A DNA stretch of 64,000 nt from Piezodorus guildinii (GCA_023052935.1 CM041298.1:2728001-2792000), one strand, 5' to 3'. Positions 52,810 to 64,000 are shown, counted from the stretch's first letter. Notes: generated from the letters alone by a model not told the origin. A program made the numbers and translations.

Positions 52810-54560
52810 ACTAAAAAAAACATATATTTATGTGTCAAAATATAAATAATATCAAAAAGGAAATATTAATTGAAAACTATTATAAATTTTAATCTATTAT
52901 GGTATGAATATGCATTCCCTCCTAAGAATAATAAATTAAAAATACTCTTTAAACCGTATAGACATAAATTGCATTAATTAATAATATGTTTTATAAATAC
53001 ACGAGAAACAAAAATAGATATCAGTGTAGTTCAGATAAATTAGGCTGAATATTATTTAACATAATAATGTATATTAATATAATTTATAAGACCATGAAAT
53101 TTTAACTGTATCATTATCATTATATTTTTCTTTATCATATTAATAAACATATTTATTGAATATTAAATAGATGATGCTTTTGGAAATTTGGTTATATAAA
53201 TATTCGGGTATGTATTAAAAATTTTACATTTGAAAATGAAATATTTGAACAGTTCCAAGTAGGTGAATATTTCTGATTATAGGAAAATTAACAAAAAAAA
53301 ACCTTAGCCAGAGCTGTGCACTGTATATATTAATTCTTATCTCAAACCCTGTTATAACTGTAAATAATTTTATATATTTAAAAATATATACATTATTGTT
53401 TCAATATATAGATTTCAAAAAAAAATTTATCATATTTTTAAATAAAAGTGGTGTTGAATCTTGGTCTCCTCTATCACTTCCGCCAATAGTCTCGGTACTT
53501 TGCAGATCTGGCAACATTGCTAATGGCGAAATTAAGAACCAACAAAGCCAGAACTAAATACTGTACTAGAATCTTAAAACCTATATAAGTTAATAAATAT
53601 AAATATAAAAATTATACATTTTATATAAAATATTAACATATTTAGGAGAACATATATTAATTTAAAACTTAGTTTAACTTATTGTCTCAATGTAAGTGGT
53701 GGATCTGGCAACATTGCTAATAGCTAAATTAAAAGCCACCAAAGCCAGCACATTTAACTTATTACATTCATCTCAAACCTTATTATATATTTATTTTAAA
53801 TAGTTTTTCTAGCATTTTATAAATAAAAGTGTTCGATCTGAATGTTTCATTGATTAAGGTATATAAAATCGTGCAATAAAACATTTAAAATTCAGTACCA
53901 GATATTTTTAAATATTTCAAAACTAGCGAAATTAAGAATCCGTCAAATGTTGAACTTTTTAACTAGCATCTTAATGCCTACTATGTATTTATTTTAATAT
54001 GTTGATTTTAAATAATTATTTTATCATGTTAATAATATTCTCTTGATTTAAATATTTTAGTTATAAAGTTATCTTTTTTACTTAGTTAATAAATTAGGGT
54101 GATAAACGCCATGTTGAATTCAGTTCAGGTATAAATATTTTTCATTATTTCTCTTTACAAAATATACAGTGAGTGTAAAAAGTATTCGGAATCCACAACC
54201 ATTCCGTAATTTACTTGCTTTTAATTTATTTTATATATGTTTTAAAGGTAACCAAATTTATTTAAAACGTGTGCAAAATGTGAAAACAGTGGTTTATTTA
54301 AGTTTCTTAATGGCTCTGTCATTTTATTATTTATTTTCGTTTGGAACTATGTTTTAAAGAAAAAGACAGGCAGTCTTAAACTTGAGGATAGGAGGCCATA
54401 TTGAGACCATTCGACATAAAGTTAAGAATTCAAAATTATGCATGATAATTGTTTTTAAGGTATTTTCTTCAACATAATTTATTATATTTCATAAATTACT
54501 GTTAAATATCTTAATGGCTATTTTTTGAAACAAAATCAATTTACTTTCAATATGAATAAT
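52810..54560. repeat. Very AT-rich intron with weak ~200-bp tandem repeats
   Basis: GATCTGGCAACATTGCTAAT with GAACCAACAAAGCCAGAAC at 53505 recurs at 53702 with GCCACCAAAGCCAGCAC (period 197). A weaker third relative, ACTAGCGAAATTAAGAATCC, lies at 53920. Nothing else supported; the + frame at 54169-54357 has no domain. Confidence 0.5.
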
Positions 54561-55140
54561 TTAATATGTAATGTAAGTTTCATTCTGATTGAAATAGTAT
54601 GACAGGGCTTAAATGGCGATATTTTTTATATTCTTATTTTAAAGTACCTTTAATTTTTTGGTTTTTAAACATTTGTAACATCATCTTATTGGCATTGATG
54701 AATAACGGCTAAATATGCAAGTTGAGCGAATTTGATAAACAACTAAAAGAGAAAATGCAAAAATATTATTATAATGCATTTTTTTTTTTTTTTTAAACTT
54801 AAGAAAAGTAATATACATGTACAATATACCGTTGGAATGCTAAAGATTTAAAAATATATAAAATCTTATACATACCATTGTAAAAGTTAACGGAAAGTGA
54901 TGAACAGCCGATAATAATATGATAATTTTTTTAATATGCTTGATAACACATGTTTCTATTAAAATCCAATATATATCATTCTTTAACAACTTATTTTCGT
55001 TTCTAAATTTGTTTAAAAATTCTTAAATTGATATAAATATCAGAGGTAAGTGAAAGTTGTGTGTTGCGCGTACCAGATTTTCTTTAACTGTATTTGAAAA
55101 TTCTTTAATAGATTTTCACAACGGAGGTAAGTGAAAGTTC
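54560..55140 (-). repeat. Family A repeat, partial, followed by a second outer end
   Basis: Body from TAAGTTTCATTCTGATTGAA through CAGAGGTAAGTGAAAGTTGT and TTGCGCGTACCAGA at ~55080. It is followed at once by another end, ACTGTATTTGAAAATTCTTT to GAGGTAAGTGAAAGTTCTG. Confidence 0.75.
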
Positions 55141-55189
55141 TGTTTTGTTTTTTATAACCTAAAACAGAAAAAATAACCTTTACTCAATC

Positions 55190-55711
55190 CTCCGATGATA
55201 AAATCTTTGAACTAAGTGAACTCGGATTCGCTCATTAACCGAGGAATCTCATTCTGACAAACATTCCCGCGGCTCTTATCAGTTTAGCTCTTTGTCCCTG
55301 CATCGAAAGCAGTGCAGAACGTGACCACTTGCCTAGCAGTTTTCGGACTAGCATATTATTATAGCATATTATGGATTGGGGTCCAATACCCAGGTCACAA
55401 TTATGAGGTTATCTCGGGGCTCTTCCTGCTCTTTAAGGAATCGTGATATCCTGTAGTCCGGGAGGAAACATTTTGCTTAGGGTCAGGATTGTATGGTGGG
55501 CAAGTATTTTCTGCGGGTAATACCTTTTGGGATAGTATGGTGGGGAAGTATTTTCTGCGGGTAATACCTTCTGGGATAGTAATCCACCGTTGGCTACATT
55601 CCTCAACTGTATTCTTCCAGATTTTCTTCCTCCATTTGCTGGGGGTCTTCAACAATCCTCACCCTCAGATTTTCCTATAGTCCTGCCAAACCTTCCGTTT
55701 GGAACCCGTAT
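55190..55711. other. Unassigned sequence with 44-bp tandem duplication
   Basis: GTATGGTGGGCAAGTATTTT with CTGCGGGTAATACC occurs at 55491 and 55535. GC content is higher than the surrounding intron. An 84-codon minus frame (55401-55655) contains the duplicated ITIPEG/PAEN pieces and no domain. Confidence 0.35.
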
Positions 55712-56270
55712 TTATTATTATTATCATTAGTGCGATATCTCCCTAAAAGGAAGGCGCTAAGCACTTATGACTCAATTTTCTTATTTCTTGTTCTTTTTGT
55801 CTTGCCAGTATTGTCTCATTCTTTGGCTGAACTTCTCTTTTCTTTCTGCAGACCATTTGGGTCTGTATGGTTTCTGATTGTTTTGCTCTAGAGTTACTTC
55901 CCATTTGTTTATTTTGTCTCTAAATATGTTTCTGTCTTGGATTTCCTCTTGCTTATGTCTGCTCTTCGTAAGTCTTCTCGTGTCTGTTTGATCCAGTTCG
56001 TTGTGCTTTTGAGTGTTGCTGTTGCTTCGTGTATTTGTCGTGTCAGTCTTGTTTCAGGTAGTCTTTGTATGTGACCATAGAATTTCAGTCTTCTTTTCCT
56101 GATGTCTGTCTCGATGTCGTGTTTTTCTGATGTTTTCTTGGTTTGCAGTCTGTATCCATCTTCTGTTTTTCTTGGTCCTAGTATCTTTCTGATGATTTTC
56201 TTCTCCTCTTTCTTTAGTTCTTCGATTTGTCCTTTGCGGTTTAGTGCCAGTGTTTTATTATATATATATA
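55712..56270 (-). mobile_element. Degenerate LINE C-terminal fragment
   Basis: Minus strand gives KKIIRKILGPRKTEDGY, RLQTKKTSEKHDIETDI, RKRRLKFYGHIQRLPETRL and EATATLKSTTNWIKQTREDL, interrupted by stops later. The KIIRKILGP...RRLKFYGHIQRL arrangement is the usual LINE tail. A short ATT-type repeat (TATTATTATTATCATT on +) marks the 3' end. Confidence 0.7.
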
Positions 56271-56278
56271 TATATATA

Positions 56279-56522
56279 AGTTTGTGTTGTTCTCAGGTTT
56301 CAGTCAATGAATAAACAATTTTATCTATGCGACGTTTCGAGAATTTATTGTTCTCATAATCATGCAATTTTGGACAAAATAGTGTCTTAATTAGACATGT
56401 TTAGTCTACAAGCTTTGAAAGAACACTGCTATTGCATGATAATGAGAACAATAAATTCTCGAAACGTCGCATAGATAAAATTGTTTATTCATTGACGGAA
56501 ACCTGAGAACAACACAAACTTA
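56279..56522. mobile_element. 245-bp foldback with paired hammerhead-like cores
   Basis: Left arm AGTTTGTGTTGTTCTCAGGT to GAACAATAAATTCTCGAAAC complement. Right arm GAGAACAATAAATTCTCGAA to CTGAGAACAACACAAACT. Arms of ~85 bp, loop of ~75. Each arm carries a TGATAATGAGAAC...TTCTCGAAACGTCGC motif (56331-56362 minus, 56436-56470 plus), a hammerhead-like arrangement with a modified first box. Confidence 0.7.
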
Positions 56523-56548
56523 AATTATCAACAGTCGAGAACTGATCA

Positions 56549-56648
<100 letters not shown>

Positions 56649-56865
56649 TTCATTCCTATCTCTATCTCTCCTCTGTAGTCTATGCGGGGATTCTCGAGAC
56701 AGGGAGGTGAGAGTGGAGTATCAATGCCAAGATAAAATCCACGGCACCGAGATTCAAACTCGAAATTATTTTAATTACCTGAAATTCTATTATCCGGTTG
56801 CTGAGAAACGCACGGATTGTCCACTTGTGTTAACCTACTCAGCAACCCTTGCCCCGGTATTTGGT
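56649..56865 (-). repeat. SINE S2, inverted
   Basis: GTTCATTCCTATCTCTATCT, GCGGGGATTCTCGAGACAGG, CCAAGATAAAATCCACGGCA, CGAGATTCAAACTCG (B box) and TTGCTGAGAAACGCACGG, CTACTCAGCAACC (A-box region). Same layout as 25631-25845. Confidence 0.7.
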
Positions 56866-57451
56866 CACACTTTTTCAAGTCCCTCGATCTATTTCGGTCC
56901 AAGGCATCTTAACCCGACAGTCCTAACTCCCATTATCTCCATTACCCCATTTTTCCCCCTCACTGACGTCTTCCTATCTTACTTCTCTCCACAGCCTGCT
57001 AGTCCATAATCTGCATTAGGATTCTATCGCCACTCATCACTCACTCTTAAATATACCAACTGCGCCTACGTTCTTTTATCACTGTTAGAATATTCTTTCT
57101 AATGTCCATTTTCTGTTTCATATCACTGTTCCTCAACATTTCAATTCTTAACATTCTTCTTAAGATTTCCTTCAAAAATTCATTTGTACGGATTGTTTAA
57201 GGGTCCGTGTCTACGATACGTTTGACATACTCTCTACCCATGCTTTGACGATTATGTTTTTATTTTTATCTGGACATTTTTTTTTCTAATCGGGAATCGT
57301 TTCCCTGCAATCTTATAAGCGATAGGCAGCTTGATGAATCCTGGTAAATAGTTAAGAAACTTTTCGTTTTAGTCAATTCTTACAGTCTGTTGCAAAAGTA
57401 TATTGTTCATATATATTTGATTTTTGTATTGTTAATCGAACTGTTTTTCAG

Positions 57452-57595
57452 GTAGATAATTTAAAACTACAAGTGGTAACTTTGAAGACGCTCCTGGCAT
57501 CAGACGAGAAGATAATGTCGGGCTCCATTCGGGAAATAAACCTCTTGAAAAGCCTTCTCTCTGCGCTTCAAGAAGAATTCAACGCAGTTAAAGCT
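57452..57595 (+). CDS. Coiled-coil protein, third exon
   Basis: Exactly 48 codons in phase 0 between acceptor CTGTTTTTCAG and donor AAAGCT|GTAAGT. Encodes VDNLKLQVVTLKTLLASDEK, IMSGSIREINLLKSLLSALQ and EEFNAVKA, with Leu/Ile/Val at heptad positions. Length, phase and consensus splice sites make this a confident exon although it is short. Confidence 0.8.
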
Positions 57596-57734
57596 GTAAG
57601 TGACCTCCTATTGGCTAATTAAGGCAACCAATGGCGTAGCACAGCCGACAAAAATCTTAGCTTCTAGCCTCACAGTTTTATCCTGCTTCCTCCCCCCTCC
57701 CTTTTAGTAGTTAATAAAAAAAGTCAGTCAAAAG

Positions 57735-58050
57735 TTTATTTCATCATCATCATCATCATCCATGGCGCTACAACTATTGAAGAGTCAGGGCCTACTGCGG
57801 TTTAGTCCGCCAGTCTTCTCTATCCATTGCAACCGATCTCCAATTGCGGATCTTCAAGAAGGACCTGGCATCCGCTGTCACTCCATCAATCCATCGGAGA
57901 CGAGGCCTTCCCACTCTCCTTGTCCCGTAGATCTTTTCATCTAGGACCGTCCTAGGAATCTGGTCCTGGACCATTCTACTTAAATGCCCCGCCCAACGAA
58001 GCCGGCCAACTTTGATGATCCTGACGACGTCATAATTCTTATATAGCCTT
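57735..58050 (-). mobile_element. RTE-like LINE 3' fragment with ATC/GAT tail
   Basis: Minus strand MVQDQIPRTVLDEKIYGTRR, VGRPRLRWIDGVTADARSF and REDWRTKPQ is the C-terminus of a LINE; the upstream WAGHLSRM-like part lies at 57985-58010. The 3' end is a run of GAT (ATCATCATC on +) at 57742-57760. Confidence 0.72.
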
Positions 58051-58052
58051 GT

Positions 58053-58282
58053 TATTGGGTTGTGTCACATAAAACGTATGTTTTCAAGGTAAAGGATTTT
58101 TATTAATAATACAATGTGAAAACAAGATAATTTTATTCCAAGTATTTACCTTCTTTTTCTACACATTTTTCCTAACGTGACACCAACTTTTTTTATCCCC
58201 GAACTGAAAAACTCTGAGCTTTGAAGTGAAACAAAATCTGAAAACGCTCTTTTCACTTGATCATCATTTTCAAAAAGTTCAC
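58053..58282 (-). mobile_element. Mariner right-end fragment
   Basis: TTGGGTTGTGTCACATAAAA is the TIR. The minus-strand coding matches the transposase C-terminus (FENDDQVKRAF equivalent, FSSGIKKVGVTL-like). It is cut at 58282, where an L3 LINE begins. A second ACAACCCAATA at 58758-58768 could be the other end if the LINE inserted into it. Confidence 0.75.
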
Positions 58283-58690
58283 CAATACAATTCAAATCCT
58301 ATGTCCATCCCCGTTGTACACGCTTCAGATTTATACAGTACGGCCCACCGAACAGCACATTTCGACAGATCCTTTCTCATTCGATCCACAATCCTATGGA
58401 ATTCCATTCCTCCTTTCATCCGTCACTCCTATTCTCTTCCTACCTTCAAATCCCGCATATTTAATCACTTAATGAATATCCAGACTCAATAAAATTGTAA
58501 ATAAGTTTTTTTATTTTTTGGTAGTTGTTTTCTTATCAATTGAATATGCCTATTTTATATAAGTAATTATTAACTTGTTTATATGTACTTAATATGTTTT
58601 AAGACTCCAAAGCACTTTTTGTACATTCTGTATATTTTTATTCTAATGGGACATGTCCCAGGATAATAAATTTTTTTATTTATTTAAGTA
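58283..58690 (+). mobile_element. LINE family L3, 3' end
   Basis: RTAHFDRSFLIRSTILWNSI, PPFIRHSYSLPTFKSRIFN and a stop, then AAGACTCCAAAGCACTTTTT, GGGACATGTCCCAGGATAAT and a TTTATTTATTTA tail. Same family as 42470-43160. Confidence 0.75.
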
Positions 58691-58799
58691 AACACGATTT
58701 TATAAACACGAAGAGGATTAAATTGAAATATTGAAAAAACGCTACCAGTTTATTTTACAACCCAATATTATTTGATTACCATTAATCGACTTTGTTGGA

Positions 58800-59320
58800 A
58801 TTAACATCGATACAGCAATCGATTTAATATTGTCCATTCGGTATTCTCCCCGACACCCTACGATGTCTTGACCCTCGTTATATCCTTTGGTCGTTCACTT
58901 CTATTCAACACTTTGCCTTCCGCTCACGTAGATCTTTTCCCAAACTTATTTACCATTCTCCCTCTATTCTCGACTTGAGCGATACATTCTTCTATGGCCT
59001 TTTATCCAATGGTTTCCATTTATTCCTTCTGAGGAAAAGCACTCTAAAAACTTTTATTTATTAAGATCCATGCATTATAAAGAATGAATTCAAATATAGG
59101 ATTGTTAAATAAGTTTATAACATTTTTCAATAATTCATTTTAACCCCCTCTGTGTTTATGAAATCATGTTTACTTTGTCAACAATGTTTTACATATTCTA
59201 CAAAAAGGATAGTTATGGTGCTTTTATCCATTAGTTTCAACCGGAATTCCCTTATCTTTAAGTGGTATTTTGCTTGCTCAAAATGGAAGAGAAAAAAAAA
59301 AAATTTTCGTCATTTAATGA
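58800..59320. other. Unassigned sequence
   Basis: A C/T-rich patch at 58845-59040 (CCATTCGGTATTCTCCCCGA) has no open frame or repeat match; the rest is AT-rich. Confidence 0.3.
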
Positions 59321-59324
59321 TTTC

Positions 59325-60010
59325 TACTTTCACTTACTATATATAATAAGGGAAAGTATTACGATCGTGAAAAGTTTCGAATTCCAGTTTTCAACGGAAA
59401 TAAACATTTTAGAGTCCCCTGAGTCCAAATAACCAAGTCCCGCAAAAAGGTCTGTGTGTGTGATAAAACTCCCGGGCAAAAACGGAAAGTCCTATGAAAC
59501 TGAAATTTCATAATATACGCCCGAGACGTTACAAAACCTTTTTCATCAATATCATCTTACCAGAAGAGCCACTTTATATCATGCATTTTGCACCTTTTTA
59601 AGATTTTCTCAAAAACGGCCCAAACGATTTTGATTAAACTCACTATATCAATGTAAAATTTGATGGGCTTTAATATGATGTAGGTTTCATTCTGATTGAA
59701 ATAGTCTGACAGGGCTTAAATGCCGATATTTTAAATTTTCTTCATCTAAAGTACCTTTTATTTTGTAGATTTAAAAAAATTAGGTACATTATCTTATTAG
59801 CATTGATAAATAACGGGTAAATATGCAAGTTGAGCGAATTTGATAAACAACTAAAGGATATAAGTGCAAACATATTTTTTTATGCAATTTGTGTGTTTTA
59901 AACACAGGAATAGTAATATAGGTGTATAGTATACCGTTGGATAGCTAAAGATTTTAGAATAAATATTATCTAATTCACAGATTTTTAAAGGTTAATGGAG
60001 AGTGATGATA
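59325..60010 (-). repeat. Family A repeat, truncated
   Basis: TACTTTCACTTACTATATAT, AAACATTTTAGAGTCCCCTG, a minimal TGTGTGTG, the standard body and TTAATGGAGAGTGATGA, where an S2 fragment starts. The outer end is absent. Confidence 0.85.
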
Positions 60011-60011
60011 A

Positions 60012-60120
60012 TATACCCCGCCTTCACTCTCTGATCCGAGAAACTCCCGTTTAGGCTTCGAAGGCGAGGTAGAGGTGAACAAAAAAAAAAATAAATAAAT
60101 TTAAAAAAAATAAATAAAAA
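60012..60120 (+). repeat. SINE S2 3' fragment
   Basis: AAACTCCCGTTTAGGCTTCG, AAGGCGAGGTAGAGGTGAAC and an A-rich tail, the reverse complement of the T-side of the S2 at 25631-25700. Confidence 0.55.
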
Positions 60121-60412
60121 TAAAATAAAATAAAGATGATAGTTTAAGGTTTAAACATTTCTGGAGAATAATACTTCAAGGTGACGAGGCTTAGTCATTT
60201 CTCACACCTTTTTTCTTACATCACTATTTTTGTTTTATATGTTTTTTTATTATTATATGATAAATTGTCTCAATAGTCCGCGAGATCGGATCTTAGGGTT
60301 CTCCAAGTGTTTAATTATTGTCAATTGCCAATTACAATGGGCCTGCTTCTATGATTAATACTTTTGTCTTGTCTCGATATTTTCAATAAAGAGTTTATTG
60401 TGATACTTCTAG

Positions 60413-60604
60413 GATAAAGAAAAGCTGGAAGAGAAGAAGGAGCTGCTGGACGAAGAGATGTCCCGGATCATGACCCAGCTCAACAACGAGAAGAACAACT
60501 ACCTCTTGGCCAAGAGCGAGGCGATCGCCTTCGAGGCGCAGCTGGAGCGGGAGAGGGAGAAGATAGCGCAGCTCAAGCAGGACAACAGGTCTCTCCTCAA
60601 CAGG
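60413..60604 (+). CDS. Coiled-coil protein, fourth exon
   Basis: 64 codons in phase 0 between acceptor TGATACTTCTAG and donor AACAGG|GTAATT. Encodes DKEKLEEKKELLDEEMSRIM, TQLNNEKNNYLLAKSEAIAF and EAQLEREREKIAQLKQDNRS, ending LLNR: a highly charged uninterrupted coiled coil. GC content and codon choice (CTG, CAG, CGG, GAG) are strikingly higher than in the flanking AT-rich introns and somewhat higher than in the other exons. Family not recognised; a scaffold, motor-adaptor or Golgi-type coiled-coil protein would all fit. Confidence 0.85.
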
Positions 60605-60627
60605 GTAATTAGATATATACAATATAA

Positions 60628-60720
60628 TTATAGGCTTAGCGAAACCCGAGCTCGATGCATACACAGATTCATCCAATACACTGAACTGAAAGGACCTATT
60701 TGCCAACCCAATAACATATA
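60628..60720 (-). mobile_element. RTE LINE 3' end fragment
   Basis: ATTATAGGCTTAGCGAAACC, CGAGCTCGATGC and ACACAGATTCATCCAAT match the 3' end of the RTE at 11208-11280 (AATAGGCTTAGCGAACCC, GTTCGATGCCGATAC). It lies only ~25 bases past the exon donor. Confidence 0.6.
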
Positions 60721-60739
60721 GGTAGTTTGTCGTATATAT

Positions 60740-61385
60740 TCTTCTTTGATCTTCCCTTAAATGATGATGTCCGGGAGCAGAATTGTGAACTCGACGGTCT
60801 TCTTAAGGTCCTCCAGATCACCGTAGAGCTGGTCGCCAATTCGGTCGGGTTTGACCAGATCCGCTTCCTGATGTCCCCTAGCTAAGGGCACGCCTGCAGG
60901 ATGTGCTCCGCAGCCTGGTCTACAGATCTTCATCCACAGAGAGAGTTTCCCCCGATGCCTAACTTTTTATAGAGGTGTGCCCTCATCTTATTGTGGCCCG
61001 TGCTGAGCCTGAAGAGCACTACTTGTTCTTTTCTGCTTATTTTGTTGTAGTTCGTTCCATTTAGCATTTACTGCAGCCCTGTTTATTGATATCGCCTCCA
61101 GGAAGGTCTAGGTGGGGTTAGGTTGTGGGAATGCTGCTCCTTCCTATTGCAAGACGGTCGGCAACATCGTTTCCGTGTAGACCGCAGTGCCCTGGTATCC
61201 ATTGCAGAACCACTTCACTATACTGCAATTGTGGCTTTTCAACTTCTACTGCAAGTGGGTGAAGGCCTTTCCATTTTGACTTCAGAGCTGTAGTACTGAA
61301 GCAGCGTCCGACAGAATGACTATTTTGGAGTCGACATGTCTGTTGAGTTGTCATTACTAAAGGGCCATTCGTCGATGGTTAATTT
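60740..61385 (-). mobile_element. LINE fragment with RNase H domain
   Basis: A minus-strand frame at 61118-61354 encodes VVLQWIPGHCGLHGNDVADR, the conserved C-terminal RNase H motif (WIPGHxGxxGNxxAD) of I-, R1- and related LINE clades. Downstream, a zinc-knuckle-poor tail continues with frameshifts (SLWMKICRPGCGAHPAG). Broken and 5'-truncated. Its clade differs from the Jockey and RTE copies elsewhere. Confidence 0.75.
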
Positions 61386-62635
61386 CTGTATATTGGTCAG
61401 TGGCAGGAATAATTCATTTATACCTTTTTACCCAGAGGTGAAACCATCACATAATGGATCAAAAACTTTTTAAAATGTTACGTTTTAAAAATAATTTTAG
61501 TATTTTTGCAGCGAAATTAAAATAAATAAATAAAAAAGTGTTTCTAAATCAGCAATTTTTAACGTTAGGTTTAGAACGACTCATTCACCACAAAGAACTA
61601 TGGAGCTCACATTTAATTTTATGTATTTAGCTAGTGGTGATTATCAACTCTGATCGTTTAAAAAGACTCTTAAAAAATAATGCTTTTTATTAATAATGTC
61701 ACTTTATATTTTGAAGTATTTGTTTGTTTTGTTTTTTTGATGAGCTTATACTATTTTCTTGATTATGTTTAAAACTTTTCAACACTTGGATGGCAACACT
61801 GCTTCATTAAGCTTCCCACCATTTAGTTTTTTTTTTTGTTTTGTTTTTTAGATTGAAGTTTTGAATATGTTATATATTTAAAATAATTCTTTTTAAAATG
61901 CTTTAAATTACATCTAATTAACTCTCAGTAGAAAATATAATAACCTATATAATGGAATACTCATCAATAAATAGGTAAATAGATGATTTTGTGTATTTAC
62001 AAATGAAGAAGAATATTTTTGTTGGTTTACTATCCCTACTCTCAAGGGCCATTAGCAGAAGTACATTTATTTTATAATTTTCACAATTGTTTTATATAAT
62101 GTTTACTAATGGCTAATAATTTTCATGTAATGTGTACAAAACATAATAAAAAATAATGGATTTGTCAAATTTAAAGATCACATTTGTCGAAATAGTCACA
62201 AAGAAAATTTCTTCTCTTAGTAATATTTTAATAATATGTTTTTCCGAGTATAAGAATGCAAATTAAATTTTTGAATTAAAAATTTCAGATAAAAACTATG
62301 TCTTAATATATACATTCCACTGGTTTATGAAATGTTATTGTCATTTAAAATAAACTCTGTTAAATTTTGTCCACTAAATTTTTGTTTTTGTCAAAAATTA
62401 AACATTAAAAAACAATATAAAATACTTTATAATGGTGGTATTGGTTCAGTTTAGTAATAAATACAAGTTATAATAATATAATAAGTTGTTTATTTAAGTT
62501 GTTAAATATTTTTAATTTAATTAAGGTATAATCCCACAAAGACAAAGAAAATTAATTACATTTATAAATTTTTGAACCTTTTGTCAACTTACTGGCATAT
62601 TTATCTGTAATAATATGAAATGCAAATTTGTGGAT
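61386..62635. other. AT-rich intronic spacer
   Basis: No repeat family or exon recognised between the LINE fragment and the foldback at 62640. Confidence 0.35.
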
Positions 62636-62639
62636 GTAA

Positions 62640-62785
62640 TCAGTTGACCGTTGAGAATTACTGGCAGGAATTAGTCTGGGTGGCGGTCATTAAATGAAAA
62701 AACTAAATAGTTTAAACTAAATAAATAAATAGTTGAAACTATTTAATTGTTTCATTTAATGACCGCCACCTGGAATAATAAAAAG
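62640..62785. mobile_element. Collapsed foldback of Penelope-like terminal repeats
   Basis: AGTTGACCGTTGAGAATTAC, GGAATTAGTCTGGGTGGCGG, TCATTAAATGAAAAAAC against GTTTCATTTAATGACCGCCA and CCTGGAATAAT. The same arms as 45702-45960, but the centre containing the hammerheads is deleted. Confidence 0.65.
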
Positions 62786-62984
62786 CAAAGAATTTAAAAA
62801 AAATTTTTTTTTTTTTTTTGCAAATAGTCAAAATAAAAACTGAGAATTTTTCAGCTTAAGAATATATATTTATCATCCAATTATTTAGATTAATTCAATT
62901 ATTTGTTCATTATATACTTTTTCACTGCCGACAGATCTGTATATATGATTTTCACAAAATATATTAATTATTTTTAATTCACAG

Positions 62985-63050
62985 CTGGAAAAAGAATTAC
63001 CCGGAAGCAGTTCAAGTGATAACAAAAAATCAAAAGCTACACCCCTATTG
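62985..63050 (+). CDS. Coiled-coil protein, fifth exon
   Basis: 22 codons in phase 0: LEKELPGSSSSDNKKSKATPLL, between acceptor TTTAATTCACAG and donor CTATTG|GTAAGA. It extends the coiled coil by a few residues, then gives a Ser/Lys-rich linker. The next exon lies beyond the window. Confidence 0.7.
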
Positions 63051-63182
63051 GTAAGAAACAAAACTATATAATTCACATATGTTCTGTTTTTTTTTTCAAT
63101 TTATATTCAAATCTTCATATTTGATTGCCAGGTGTTTGTTGCTAATTATTCATCTTTTATTGTTGAACAATAATAAGTTTTA

Positions 63183-63912
63183 AGTCTTTCACTTACTATA
63201 TATAGTAAGGGAAAGTATTGCGATCGTGAAAATTTTCTAATTCCAGTTTTCAACAGAAATACACATTTTAGGGTCCCTTGAGTCCAAATAACCAAGTCCC
63301 GCAAATAGGTCTGTGTGTGTTTAAAAATGGTTCCGATGATTTTGATTAAACTCTATGTAAAATTTAATAGGCCTAAACGTCATGTAAGTTTCATTCTGAT
63401 TTAAATGGTCTGACAGGGAATGTCGATATTTTACATTTTTTACTGTAAGGTACCTTTAATTTTGTAGATTTTATAAAAATAAATATATTATCTTGTTACC
63501 ACCGATGAAAACCTCATAAATATGTAAGTTGAACAAATTCAATATCTAACTAAAGGAGAAAACTGAAAAAAATATTTTTTCAATGCAATTTTTTTATTTT
63601 GAACATAGCAACAGTAATATACACTTATAATATACCGTTGGAAAGCTAAAGATTTTAGAAAAAAAATATTGTCTAATACACAAGAGCTTGTAAAAGTTAA
63701 TAAAGAGTGATGAAAAGCAGAAAGAACTAATTATTTTAGATAATAATACAATAATTTTTTTAATAAAACACATGTTTCTATACAAATTCAATTTAGTTAA
63801 TTCTTTAATAGTTTCACGTGTTTTTATCTTTAAGTTTATTTGAAAATTCTTTCATTGATTTTAAAAATGGAGGTAAGTGAAAGTCATGTGTTGCCCGCAC
63901 CAGATTTTTTTG
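63183..63912 (-). repeat. Family A repeat, internally deleted
   Basis: CTTTCACTTACTATATATAG, GCGATCGTGAAAATTTTCTA, TGTGTGTGTT joined directly to AAAAATGGTTCCGATGATTT (the conserved GTTTTGTCACGTCTCGGGCG block is missing), and the outer end GAGGTAAGTGAAAGTCATGT, TTGCCCGCACCAGA. Confidence 0.87.
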
Positions 63913-64000
63913 GTTATTTTTTTATAGAAGTTTTTCAAATTAAAGCGATGATTTTCCAAGAAGCACGTTAGGAAATTGTTTATAAAATTTATATTTTGAC

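Overview
This is an AT-rich nuclear window from a eukaryote, most likely an insect. The signs are spliced coding exons with GT/AG junctions, very long introns, many non-LTR retrotransposons (Jockey, RTE and an RNase H-bearing clade), a mariner transposon, tRNA-derived SINEs and Penelope-type hammerhead motifs. I cannot name the species. There are no bacterial operons, CRISPR arrays, rRNA genes or intact tRNA genes. Nearly all long open reading frames are transposon remnants or chance frames in simple repeats.

The one host gene I can support is on the + strand in the right third. Its exons are 49369-49637, 49722-49896, 57452-57595, 60413-60604 and 62985-63050. All junctions are in phase and the gene runs off the right edge. 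It encodes a basic, cysteine-containing N-terminal part followed by a long charged coiled coil. I do not recognise the family. A possible further exon lies at 44848-44923. The introns are filled with transposons.

Layout: 0-9 kb holds degraded LINE pieces, a Penelope-like fragment, a SINE, and a complete Jockey-clade LINE (3011-7687, minus) with intact ORF1 and ORF2. That LINE sits inside an older non-coding repeat (family A), flanked by a 14-bp target-site duplication. 9-18 kb has more family A copies, an RTE inserted into a Jockey remnant, and SINEs. 18.8-20.4 kb is a 21-bp minisatellite with an ~830-bp higher-order period. 21-29 kb has LINE, SINE and simple-repeat territory, including a SINE-in-SINE insertion and an element with many copies of ATAGTACCTTTTGGAA. 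30-34 kb is a head-to-tail cluster of family A copies. 35-46 kb has LINE fragments, a deleted mariner and three long foldbacks built from inverted hammerhead-bearing repeats. 46-64 kb carries the gene, with family A copies, SINEs and LINE ends in its introns.

Three signals recur across the window. Family A is a ~0.7-1.0 kb non-coding element with an outer TCTGGTGCGGGCAACAC end, 12-bp subterminal inverted repeats (ACTTTCACTTAC), an internal CA microsatellite and a TTACTATATATAGTAA palindrome at the other end. Hammerhead-like cores (CTGATGA, stem II, GAAAC) occur at least fourteen times, often as closely spaced inverted pairs. At least three tRNA-derived SINE families are present, the best copy being 34762-35052.
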